A DNA stretch of 6,770 bases, taken from NCBI GenBank assembly GCA_026986355.1, contig JALSOO010000240.1, positions 1 to 6,770 on the forward strand, given 5' to 3'. Below the pieces are notes generated by a model. The model was given only the letters and a program-made list of their open reading frames with translations. It was not told where the DNA came from and did no database searches. Positions 1-5,453 of the stretch are shown piece by piece (positions within the stretch are counted from its first letter, which is position 1; each line of letters begins with the position of its first letter). The stretch is from Campylobacteraceae bacterium (GTDB lineage: Bacteria; Campylobacterota; Campylobacteria; Campylobacterales; Sulfurovaceae). The translations under genes and the position numbers were made by a program.

Positions 1-38
1 GGAATGCTTGTCCAAACGGATAGATTTTTATCTGCCAT
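1..38 (-). CDS. 5' end of an unidentified gene, cut by the window edge
   Basis: A minus-strand ATG at 36-38 opens a frame that stays open to the window edge and begins MADKNLSVWTSI. It is preceded by a strong Shine-Dalgarno sequence (GGAGGAGAG on the minus strand, about 39-47) right after the stop codon of the gene at 48-398. The 9-bp gap and good ribosome site indicate that it is the next gene of the same operon and probably shares the FNR-type promoter region near 440-485. Only 12 residues are visible, so I assign no function. It could be a soluble protein or the N-terminus of a membrane protein. Confidence 0.6.
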   Translation of the reverse strand, partial: MADKNLSVWTSI

Positions 39-47
39 CTCTCCTCC

Positions 48-398
48 TTAATCTTTTTTTTCTGCTATACTCTTCTCTTCATATCTCTTCTCTGAATCCT
101 CTATTAATCTAAAGTATAGATGAGGTATAAATAGATAAGCTACCATGGTTACTATCAATGCTTTAGTTGTAAAGGGTTCACTCTGAATCATAATAGAGAG
201 GTCATATAAGCAGTAGGTTTGTAATGCCCAGAATAGATATCCAAAGTTAATCCATTTTTTAGAAAAGAAACCCATCTTTGCCAAAGTTACAGTTCCTGCA
301 TAGGCAACACCAAAAACTAAAACCAGAGTAGAGACTAGAAATATAGGCAAAAACATCTCTGGTGCAATCTCTGGTCGAATAATAAGCTCTTCTATCAT
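48..398 (-). CDS. small three-helix inner-membrane protein of unknown function
   Basis: This 116-residue protein has three hydrophobic segments, at about residues 16-37, 49-71 and 79-97, and a highly charged C-terminal tail (about 98-116, rich in E and K). The positive loop KMGFFSKK (41-48) and the tail suggest N-terminus outside and C-terminus inside. I do not recognise the family. Its ATG is preceded by AAGGA with an 8-nt spacer. A perfect FNR/CRP-type box (472-485) lies upstream, with an AATAAT hexamer at 444-449 in the -10 position expected if the box is centred at -41.5. The next minus-strand gene starts 9 bp after its stop, so it probably leads an operon that continues off the left edge. 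The regulation hints at a role in anaerobic or microaerobic respiration or N-oxide handling. That is inference only, and no heme-, copper- or iron-binding motif is evident. Confidence 0.75.
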   Translation of the reverse strand: MIEELIIRPEIAPEMFLPIFLVSTLVLVFGVAYAGTVTLAKMGFFSKKWINFGYLFWALQTYCLYDLSIMIQSEPFTTKALIVTMVAYLFIPHLYFRLIEDSEKRYEEKSIAEKKD

Positions 399-443
399 AG
401 TTGGAATCCTTTTAAATATCTATTTTCACTAAAACCATATTGT

Positions 444-449
444 ATTATT
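444..449 (-). promoter_or_regulatory. candidate -10 element for the 48-398 gene
   Basis: The minus strand reads AATAAT here (TAATAAT with one more base). The hexamer occupies -12 to -7 if the start site is near 437, which puts the FNR-type box at 472-485 at -41.5. The spacing is what makes it credible; the sequence alone is weak in AT-rich DNA. Confidence 0.4.
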
Positions 450-471
450 ACTATTTCTACACAATAATTTA

Positions 472-485
472 TTGATTTACATCAA
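472..485. promoter_or_regulatory. FNR/CRP-family binding site, perfect TTGAT-N4-ATCAA
   Basis: The sequence TTGATTTACATCAA has both five-base half-sites perfect with 4-bp spacing, the consensus of FNR-type regulators (FNR, ANR, DNR and relatives). It lies 74 bp upstream of the start codon of the minus-strand gene at 48-398 and 45 bp beyond the stop of the minus-strand gene at 530-895, so its target is the former. The spacing to an AATAAT hexamer (444-449) fits class II activation. Which regulator binds (an oxygen-sensing iron-sulfur protein or an NO-sensing Crp/Fnr protein) cannot be read from the site. Confidence 0.75.
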
Positions 486-529
486 ATATTGGCAAATTAT
501 CTTGATAATATATTTTATATAAGTAAAAG

Positions 530-895
530 TTATTTTACTAAACATCTAGCCGTATGAAAAACCCGACCATAATTTACAGAAGAGAATACATCTCCCTCTA
601 AAACCCACTCTCTATTGATATTTACATCAACTGATTGTGCTACTTTTCGTGTGGCTCGACTTTCACAAATAATTGTTTTACCCTCTTTAAATGCACTTTT
701 TACACTTGCCATTCTATCGGTTGTTATTTTATAGTGCATACCTATAACTACTACTAGAAATAGACCTACATAGCTTAACCCTTTTACTACAGCACCTTTA
801 GCAAAAAATGGTCGTGTTGTTACAAAAAGGGTAATAGCTAATATAAAAAATCCAATTACAAGATATCCACCCTCTAACTCTAAAAACTTTTCCAT
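530..895 (-). CDS. two-helix membrane protein with a dicysteine C-terminal domain, unknown function
   Basis: This is a 121-residue protein starting MEKFLELEGG. Two transmembrane helices lie at about 11-27 and 38-54, joined by a positively charged loop (R28, K33, K38), which by the positive-inside rule places both ends in the periplasm. The remaining C-terminal domain of about 65 residues carries Cys77 and Cys118, possibly a disulfide pair, and ends in RVFHTARCLVK. I chose the ATG at 893-895 because AGGAG lies 7 nt upstream. A TTG eight codons earlier (917-919) is in frame but lacks a ribosome site and would lie upstream of the predicted start site near 912. An FNR-type box (947-960) sits upstream, shared with the divergent gene at 1009. 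I do not recognise the family. No CXXC or CXXCH motif is present, so it is not a c-type cytochrome or a typical thioredoxin. Confidence 0.75.
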   Translation of the reverse strand: MEKFLELEGGYLVIGFFILAITLFVTTRPFFAKGAVVKGLSYVGLFLVVVIGMHYKITTDRMASVKSAFKEGKTIICESRATRKVAQSVDVNINREWVLEGDVFSSVNYGRVFHTARCLVK

Positions 896-918
896 TAAAT
901 ATCTCCTATTTTTTAACA

Positions 919-924
919 ATATTA
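919..924 (-). promoter_or_regulatory. candidate -10 element for the 530-895 gene
   Basis: The minus strand reads TAATAT. It occupies -12 to -7 for a start site near 912, which puts the FNR-type box at 947-960 at -41.5 for this promoter too. The match to TATAAT is only 4 of 6, so it is weaker than the divergent promoter's TATACT. Confidence 0.4.
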
Positions 925-946
925 ACAGAATTGTATATCTATATCA

Positions 947-960
947 TTGATACATATCAA
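947..960. promoter_or_regulatory. FNR/CRP-family binding site shared by divergent promoters
   Basis: TTGATACATATCAA is a second perfect TTGAT-N4-ATCAA palindrome. It lies in the 113-bp gap between the minus-strand gene starting at 895 and the plus-strand gene starting at 1009. On the plus side a TATACT at 983-988 sits at the exact distance for a box centred at -41.5 (start site near 995). On the minus side TAATAT at 919-924 fits the same geometry. One dimer could therefore activate both directions by class II contact. Confidence 0.8.
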
Positions 961-982
961 CACTATATACTAAAAAATAATC

Positions 983-988
983 TATACT
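983..988 (+). promoter_or_regulatory. -10 element of the 1009-1571 operon
   Basis: TATACT matches the sigma-70 -10 consensus at 5 of 6 positions. It lies 22 bp downstream of the FNR-type box, with no recognisable -35 hexamer, as expected for a promoter that depends on an activator at -41.5. The predicted start near 995 would give a leader of about 14 nt holding the ribosome site AAGGAA (999-1004). Confidence 0.6.
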
Positions 989-1008
989 AATACAAAAAAA
1001 GGAAACTT

Positions 1009-1380
1009 ATGCGAAAATATCTATTTCCTGCATTAACTCTTGGACTAACTTTTATAGTAATTGTTGCTTTTCAAGTAGCTAAACCTACACCAAAAGCACC
1101 CATATACAAAGAGATTAAACAATACTCTCCTTACTATTTAGATAAACGATTTGGTGGATTACAGATTATGAGCAAAATAGATAAAAACTTCAAAGAGAAA
1201 CCTGATAATATGGAGGTTTTTCATAGATTAGAGTTTTTAGAAAAAGAGTGGGGGAAAAAACATCTACAACTACTCAAAGATAGAGTTATTATAGTAGATG
1301 ACAACAGAACAGAAGTTACAACCATTCCTATATCAAATTCTAAAGATATAGAGTTTATACATAGCTTTTATGGAGTTTAG
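1009..1380 (+). CDS. membrane-anchored small protein of unknown function, FNR-box controlled
   Basis: This 123-residue protein has an N-terminal hydrophobic segment (about 5-24, after MRK), either an uncleaved anchor or a signal peptide. I see no lipobox cysteine; in fact the protein contains no cysteine. The rest (25-123) is a soluble, charged domain predicted to be periplasmic, with a proline-rich linker (KPTPKAPIY, about 25-33), a motif SPYYLDKRFGGLQIM (about 40-54) and a lysine-rich middle. I do not recognise the family. AGGA with 5-nt spacing supports the ATG. It is the first gene of a two-gene unit with the 62-residue gene starting at 1383, driven by the FNR-box promoter at 947-988. The promoter suggests induction under low oxygen or nitrosative stress; the biochemical role is unknown. 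It might be an accessory subunit of a membrane respiratory complex, but nothing in the sequence proves that. Confidence 0.75.
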   Translation: MRKYLFPALTLGLTFIVIVAFQVAKPTPKAPIYKEIKQYSPYYLDKRFGGLQIMSKIDKNFKEKPDNMEVFHRLEFLEKEWGKKHLQLLKDRVIIVDDNRTEVTTIPISNSKDIEFIHSFYGV

Positions 1381-1382
1381 AG

Positions 1383-1571
1383 ATGAACTCAACTATTATG
1401 GTACTGGTATTTACCATAGTAATGTTAATGTTTACGGCATTTCCTGCTATAAGGATAGTAGAGTTGATAGAGAAGAAAATAGAACTCTCTATTAGAGTTA
1501 AAAATATATTGACTATTCTTTTTACGATTATTTTATCATTGGGAGTTGCTCTGTTTTTGGAGTTTTTTTAG
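1383..1571 (+). CDS. 62-residue two-helix membrane protein, unknown function
   Basis: This very small protein is almost entirely hydrophobic, with helices at about residues 4-24 and 41-60 separated by a short charged stretch (ELIEKKIELSIRVK). The start ATG lies 2 bp after the stop of the 1009-1380 gene. Its ribosome site, GGAG (1372-1375, 7 nt before the ATG), is inside the upstream gene, so translation is probably coupled and both products made together. Its size and hydrophobicity fit a small accessory subunit of a membrane complex, but I do not recognise the family. Its stop codon abuts the stop of the convergent gene (1572) with no base between them. No terminator hairpin is visible at the junction, so transcripts may overlap. 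Confidence 0.65.
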   Translation: MNSTIMVLVFTIVMLMFTAFPAIRIVELIEKKIELSIRVKNILTILFTIILSLGVALFLEFF

Positions 1572-2069
1572 TTAAGGTACGATAGTGATAGGAGTGCCAT
1601 CAAGTACTCTATCCCAAATCTCTTCCATATCATCATTGCTCATGGCGATACACCCCTCTGTCCAATCAGTTAGCATTGGTAACCAATCCCCAAGTGGGGT
1701 AATAGACCACATGTTCGGTGTACCATGAATCATAATCATACCTCCTGCACTCATTCCATACTGTTTAGCATAGGCTTCATCTTTTTTATTTGGATAGGAG
1801 ATATGTATAGATTTATTGTATTTAGGACTTAACTGTCTCCAATCTAATAGATATGTTCCCTCTGGTGTTCTCATATCTCCTTCAAACTCTTTTGCTCCTA
1901 GTGGTTCTCTACCTAAAGATATATGATAGCGTCCAGAGACCTCTCCTCCACTATATAGATATAGCATTCTTGTCGATTTTTTTATTATAACCCTATCGGC
2001 TAACATTATTGTTTGGGCATAAATAGTTGAGAGAAGAGTAAATGAGAGAAGAAGAAAAACTTTGACCAC
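1572..2069 (-). CDS. secreted L,D-transpeptidase family protein (YkuD domain)
   Basis: This 165-residue exported protein has an N-terminal signal peptide (hydrophobic 4-17, likely cleaved after Ala18, IYA-QT) followed by a YkuD catalytic domain over the rest. Conserved features are the GREPLGAKEFEGD...RTPEGTY stretch (about 53-73), the His115-Gly116 of IHGTP, and TEGCIAM with catalytic Cys140. Such enzymes act in the periplasm on peptidoglycan stem peptides, forming 3-3 cross-links, attaching proteins, or in some members cleaving bonds. Which activity applies here cannot be told. Translation starts with GTG (2067-2069), preceded by AAGGA inside the end of coaE. Only 2 bp separate the two genes, so they form an operon. 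It is shorter than many LdtABCDE-type proteins because it has no LysM or other accessory domain. Confidence 0.88.
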   Translation of the reverse strand: MVKVFLLLSFTLLSTIYAQTIMLADRVIIKKSTRMLYLYSGGEVSGRYHISLGREPLGAKEFEGDMRTPEGTYLLDWRQLSPKYNKSIHISYPNKKDEAYAKQYGMSAGGMIMIHGTPNMWSITPLGDWLPMLTDWTEGCIAMSNDDMEEIWDRVLDGTPITIVP

Positions 2070-2071
2070 GG

Positions 2072-2674
2072 CTATTCCTTAAAGAAGTTTATTAAAAGTT
2101 GTTTTTTAACTCTAACATACTCCTGCTGAAGATTTTTTAAATCTTTTGAGTTATCTATCAGATAGGTTGCTAAATTTCGTTTTTTCTCTATATCTATTTG
2201 AGAATTAACTCTTTTTTGTGCTTCTATGTTTGTTGAACCATCACGTTTCATTAAACGCTCTAGTTGGGTATCTCGTGGAGTATAGACAACAATTGTTGTA
2301 TCTATAGGATAACGACCATGATTCTCAAAAAATAGAGGAATATCTATGATATATATCTCTTTTAATCTATCTAGTGCTACAGATTGCCTCTCTATCTCAC
2401 TAAAAATTAGAGGGTGTAGAAGCTTTTCTAGCTTTATTTTCTCTTTTGGCTTTGAAAATATTAATCCTCCCAAGGCTCTTCTATCTACTCTTGAATCAAC
2501 AATATATTGTGAACCAAACAGCTCTGCAATTTTCTGATACTGCTTATCCAACATTAAATGAGCAATTTTATCTGCATCAATAATGGAAAATCCATCTTCT
2601 AAAAATAGCTTAGCAACACTACTTTTACCTGTTGCAATCCCTCCTGTTAGTACCACTGCATACTCAAATGCCAT
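2072..2674 (-). CDS. coaE: dephospho-CoA kinase
   Basis: CoaE phosphorylates the 3'-hydroxyl of the ribose in dephospho-CoA using ATP, the last step of coenzyme A synthesis, in the cytoplasm. The 200-residue length is normal for the family. The P-loop GGIATGKS (11-18) contains the ATP-binding Lys17. Further family signatures are DADKIAH (33-39), LLHPLI (about 84-89), IDIPLFFEN (about 110-118) and the lid and substrate region with DTQLERLMKRD and AQKRVNSQ. The ATG has AAGGA 6 nt upstream. It leads a two-gene minus-strand operon with the L,D-transpeptidase; the pairing is probably organisational rather than mechanistic. It is transcribed divergently from the YeiH-type transporter across a 157-bp gap. 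No oddities are seen, and the essential residues are present. Confidence 0.95.
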   Translation of the reverse strand: MAFEYAVVLTGGIATGKSSVAKLFLEDGFSIIDADKIAHLMLDKQYQKIAELFGSQYIVDSRVDRRALGGLIFSKPKEKIKLEKLLHPLIFSEIERQSVALDRLKEIYIIDIPLFFENHGRYPIDTTIVVYTPRDTQLERLMKRDGSTNIEAQKRVNSQIDIEKKRNLATYLIDNSKDLKNLQQEYVRVKKQLLINFFKE

Positions 2675-2765
2675 ATAATATCCTTTATAAGTAACACAAA
2701 GATAATAAACTATTATTTATTTCTCTTATCACTAAAATTTATTTTTAATATCATCAAAAAAATAG

Positions 2766-2771
2766 TATAAT
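2766..2771 (+). promoter_or_regulatory. candidate -10 of the yeiH-type gene
   Basis: This is a perfect TATAAT with a T-rich stretch upstream (about 2736-2748) but no -35 hexamer, as is common in Campylobacterota. Start would be near 2778, about 16 nt before the palindrome at 2794-2816. A second TATAAT at 2780-2785 would start transcription at the palindrome itself. In either case the palindrome would be at or near the 5' end of the message. Confidence 0.5.
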
Positions 2772-2793
2772 TTTAGTATTATAATAAAAAAAA

Positions 2794-2816
2794 CTGATAC
2801 CTTTGTAAGGTATCAG
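2794..2816. promoter_or_regulatory. perfect 10-bp inverted repeat before the yeiH-type gene
   Basis: CTGATACCTT and AAGGTATCAG are perfect complements separated by TGT. The palindrome is flanked by A8 (2786-2793) and A7 (2817-2823). Read on the plus strand it is a leader hairpin ending 5 nt before the AAGGA ribosome site of the gene at 2832. Read on the minus strand it is a hairpin followed by eight T, the form of an intrinsic terminator, which would stop antisense transcription of the transporter gene before coaE. It could also be an operator. The sequence does not decide between these. Confidence 0.7.
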
Positions 2817-2831
2817 AAAAAAAGGAATTTT

Positions 2832-3896
2832 ATGGCATTCTCTCCTCAAAACCGTGCAGGTACAATGAGTGGTATTATCTTTGTTGCTATCTTTGCAGCT
2901 GGTGCAACATTTATAGCTGGATTAGCTCCAGTAAAAGCTTTGGGATTATCTCCTTTGGTTATTGGTATTGTTATGGGTATTTTCTATGCAAATACACTTC
3001 ACAACAAACTTCCAAGTGAATGGGAGACAGGTATTACCTTTTCAGGTAAAAAGATACTCCGTTTTGCTATCGTTTTTTATGGTTTTAGAATTACTTTCCA
3101 ACAGATAGCTGAAGTAGGTGTAGAAGGATTCTTGGTATCTCTAATTATGCTCTCTACTACATTTATATTGGGAACATGGCTAGGTTATAAAGTATTTGGA
3201 ATGGAAAAAGATACTTCAATGCTTACAGCTTCTGGTGCTGCTGTTTGTGGTGCTGCTGCTGTATTGGCAACTGAACCTGTACTCAAAGCAGAAGAGCATA
3301 AAACAGCGATTGCTGTATCCATGGTCGTTTTATTTGGTACTATCTCTATGTTCTTATATCCAGTTCTCTATACAACAATTATAGAACATGCTACAGGGTT
3401 CTTACATATGACAGCTCGTGAGTTTGGTATCTATGTTGGTGGAACAATTCATGAAGTGGCACAAGTCGTTGCTGTTCCTGCATCTGTACCCAATTCACCT
3501 GTAGAGATGGCAAACTCTGCTGTTATTGTCAAGATGACTCGTGTTATTATGATTGCTCCTATGCTTATTGTACTTGGATTATATCTTAGTTATGTAGCCA
3601 AAAAAGAGGGTGGAGAGGGTGCAGATGTCAAACTTGTTATACCTTGGTTTGCCGTATACTTTATCGGTGTAGCAGGATTTAACTCATTTCATCTAGTACC
3701 TGAAACGATTGTATCGGTTATAAATCAGATAGATACATTCCTTTTGACTATGGCAATGACAGCACTTGGTATGGGAACACGTTTTGCTAAATTCAAAGGA
3801 TTGGGATTAGCACCTGTATATACAGCTCTTACTATGTTTATTTGGTTGGTTATTGGTGGATTTATTATTACAAAACTTATTTGTAGTATATTTTAA
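2832..3896 (+). CDS. YeiH/UPF0324-family membrane transporter (putative sulfate exporter)
   Basis: This 354-residue integral inner-membrane protein has about ten hydrophobic segments, the first at about 13-33, and is close in length to E. coli YeiH. Family signatures are SGAAVCGAAAVLAT (134-147), GGTIHEVAQVVA (203-214), KMTRV (234-238) and MAMTALGMGTRF (307-318). The family (PF03601) is annotated as a putative sulfate exporter. In E. coli, yeiH neighbours yeiE, whose product responds to sulfite, but transport has little direct proof and the substrate here is unknown. In a sulfur-metabolising bacterium, export of sulfite or sulfate would make sense; that is inference. The ATG has AAGGA 5 nt upstream. 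It has its own promoter and an upstream palindrome, and no LysR-type regulator gene lies beside it in this window. It appears to be a single-gene unit ending in a hairpin at 3917-3946. Confidence 0.88.
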   Translation: MAFSPQNRAGTMSGIIFVAIFAAGATFIAGLAPVKALGLSPLVIGIVMGIFYANTLHNKLPSEWETGITFSGKKILRFAIVFYGFRITFQQIAEVGVEGFLVSLIMLSTTFILGTWLGYKVFGMEKDTSMLTASGAAVCGAAAVLATEPVLKAEEHKTAIAVSMVVLFGTISMFLYPVLYTTIIEHATGFLHMTAREFGIYVGGTIHEVAQVVAVPASVPNSPVEMANSAVIVKMTRVIMIAPMLIVLGLYLSYVAKKEGGEGADVKLVIPWFAVYFIGVAGFNSFHLVPETIVSVINQIDTFLLTMAMTALGMGTRFAKFKGLGLAPVYTALTMFIWLVIGGFIITKLICSIF

Positions 3897-3916
3897 GTAT
3901 ATATAATTATTTATTA

Positions 3917-3946
3917 AGTTTAATAGAAGTTATTTTCTGTTAAACT
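3917..3946 (+). terminator. stem-loop at the 3' end of the yeiH-type gene
   Basis: AGTTTAATAGAA (3917-3928) pairs with TTCTGTTAAACT (3935-3946) through 12 bp, with one T-G wobble, around the loop GTTATT. It begins 20 bp after the stop codon of the transporter gene. No clear T-run follows (CCTCTC instead), so it may be a weak or factor-assisted terminator or a 3'-end stabilising hairpin. Confidence 0.45.
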
Positions 3947-3952
3947 CCTCTC

Positions 3953-4053
3953 ATAGTTAAGAGATAGAGATAGGCTAAGTATAGCTACTAGAAATGTCCC
4001 TTATAATTCTCCCAATAATATAAATCATTTATTTTATCTATCTTCTTAACTAT
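3953..4053. repeat. long-range imperfect inverted repeat in the intergenic region
   Basis: The arm at 3953-3967 (ATAGTTAAGAGATAG) is complementary to 4038-4053 with ten consecutive pairs, one bulged base and five more pairs, separated by about 70 nt. It fills most of the 203-bp gap before the S41 protease gene. The enclosed segment holds a TATAAT at 4002-4007. It could be a structured leader, a small RNA or chance in AT-rich DNA. I see no coding sequence in this gap. Confidence 0.4.
4002..4007 (+). promoter_or_regulatory. candidate -10 of the S41 protease gene
   Basis: This is a perfect TATAAT, 92 bp before the start codon, without a recognisable -35. It would give a leader of about 85 nt containing the right arm of the inverted repeat (4035-4053). 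An alternative TATAAT at 4083-4088 is too close to the start codon to be used. Confidence 0.3.
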
Positions 4054-4099
4054 TAACTTGCTAAAATCTACTCTTACTTTATTATAATAGGAACTGAAT

Positions 4100-5416
4100 A
4101 TGATTTATAAACTAATACTTTTTAACCTAATACTATTTATCTTTACAGCATGTGGAAAAGATACTAAAGATATAGATAGACACTATCTGAGCTGTCATGA
4201 GATAAATAAAAGTATAAATTTGAATAAAGAGACTCTACAGCATATAGATATAGATGCTCCTACTGGATTAAATATTTTAGTCTCAAATAGCCCTAAAAGT
4301 AGAAATGAAACTACCTCTTTTGACAAAGATGGTCTCTATACGTTACTAAAAACAGAATATTTATGGGCAGATGAAACACCTAGAACCCTTAATATTACTG
4401 ATTACAATGAACCTCAACAGTTAATAAATGATGCAAAATACATTAAAGATAGATGGAGTTTTGCTATTACACACAAACAGTATAATAATGCCATCTCTCA
4501 AAAATCTATCGGTTTTGGATTTAGATGTCAAGATATAGATAGAGGTTGTCTAGTTACATATGTTCGTATTGATTCGCCTGTAGATAGAATTGATTTAAGA
4601 CGTGGAGATATTGTATTAAAAATAGATGGGCAAAAAGCAACACAAAAAGCTATCTATACAAAAGGTCAAGAGAAAGGCATTGTTACACTTGATATATTAC
4701 GTCCTAATAGTAATCAAGAGTGTAGTGGAGAGGTAACCCCTCGTGAATATAACTATAAAGTAGTTGAGTCAAAAACTATTAAAACGACAAATAATGAAGA
4801 GGTAGGTTATCTACGTATAGACTCATTTTTAGGCGATAGTAAAATTTTAAAACAGTTAAATAGTGCGTTTGATAAATTTAAAAAAGAGTCGATTCAAAAA
4901 CTAATTATTGATTTGAGGTACAACGGAGGAGGTTCTGTTGATTTAGCATCTAAACTACTAGATAAGCTGGTTATAGACAAAAGAGGTCAAACACAGTTTA
5001 CTTTAACATGGAATAAAAATTATAGTAAAAATAATCAACGATATACTTTTGAGAATGCATTTAATGCTTTAGATTTAAAACAGATTATATTTCTAACGAC
5101 AAAACATACAGCCTCTGCTTCGGAACTAATAATATCAGCTCTGAAAGCCTATCTTCCTGAAGAAAATATCGTTATTATTGGGGATAGAACAGATGGTAAA
5201 CCTGTAGGAATGGTAGGTCAAAGTGATGGAAGTTATTACTATTTTCTTATAAATTTTTTAGTTAAAAATGCTTTAGGATTTTATGACTATTTTGATGGAC
5301 TACCTGTAACAAGTGGTTGTAATATAGTAGATGACCCATTCCATGAGATGGGAGATAGAGATGAAGCGATGTTAAAGTCAGCACTTTTATATATAGATAG
5401 AGGTAGCTGTCAATAA
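4100..5416 (+). CDS. lipoprotein serine protease, S41 (C-terminal processing) family with PDZ domain
   Basis: This 438-residue lipoprotein has a signal peptide ending in a lipobox, FTAC, with Cys18 as the lipid-attachment residue, so it is anchored to a membrane and faces the periplasm. After an N-terminal region (19-130), a PDZ-like domain lies at about 135-205 (IGFGFRC... LRRGDIVLKIDGQKAT), then the S41 core: DLRYNGGG (271-278), TASASE with the likely nucleophile Ser339, and GDRTDGK with the likely general base Lys367. The Ser-Lys spacing is about three residues longer than in Tsp/CtpA, a variation I recall from Bacteroidetes-type S41 proteins. Such enzymes cleave C-terminal regions of periplasmic proteins; the substrate is unknown. 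Six cysteines besides Cys18 (32, 143, 150, 208, 407, 437) suggest disulfides, one pair within the PDZ domain. AGGAA 6 nt upstream supports the ATG. The pseudouridine synthase gene follows after 37 bp. Confidence 0.88.
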   Translation: MIYKLILFNLILFIFTACGKDTKDIDRHYLSCHEINKSINLNKETLQHIDIDAPTGLNILVSNSPKSRNETTSFDKDGLYTLLKTEYLWADETPRTLNITDYNEPQQLINDAKYIKDRWSFAITHKQYNNAISQKSIGFGFRCQDIDRGCLVTYVRIDSPVDRIDLRRGDIVLKIDGQKATQKAIYTKGQEKGIVTLDILRPNSNQECSGEVTPREYNYKVVESKTIKTTNNEEVGYLRIDSFLGDSKILKQLNSAFDKFKKESIQKLIIDLRYNGGGSVDLASKLLDKLVIDKRGQTQFTLTWNKNYSKNNQRYTFENAFNALDLKQIIFLTTKHTASASELIISALKAYLPEENIVIIGDRTDGKPVGMVGQSDGSYYYFLINFLVKNALGFYDYFDGLPVTSGCNIVDDPFHEMGDRDEAMLKSALLYIDRGSCQ

Positions 5417-5453
5417 TATGTTATACTTTGATAAATATAAAAAGAGGATTTAA

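Noticed and set aside
896..919. A TTG start at 919 that would lengthen the 530-895 protein by eight residues
   Set aside because: The ATG at 895 has AGGAG at good spacing, the TTG has none, and the predicted start site near 912 lies downstream of the TTG.
3196..3384. Small open frame within the YeiH-type gene
   Set aside because: It overlaps a strongly supported transporter gene in another frame, has no ribosome site and encodes no recognisable protein.
4083..4088. TATAAT just before the S41 protease gene as its -10 element
   Set aside because: It ends 11 bp before the start codon and would put the start site downstream of the ribosome site AGGAA.
5428..5441. TTGATAAATATAAA upstream of rluB as an FNR-type box
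   Set aside because: Only one half-site matches; the other (ATAAA instead of ATCAA) lacks the key C, so it is expected by chance in AT-rich DNA.
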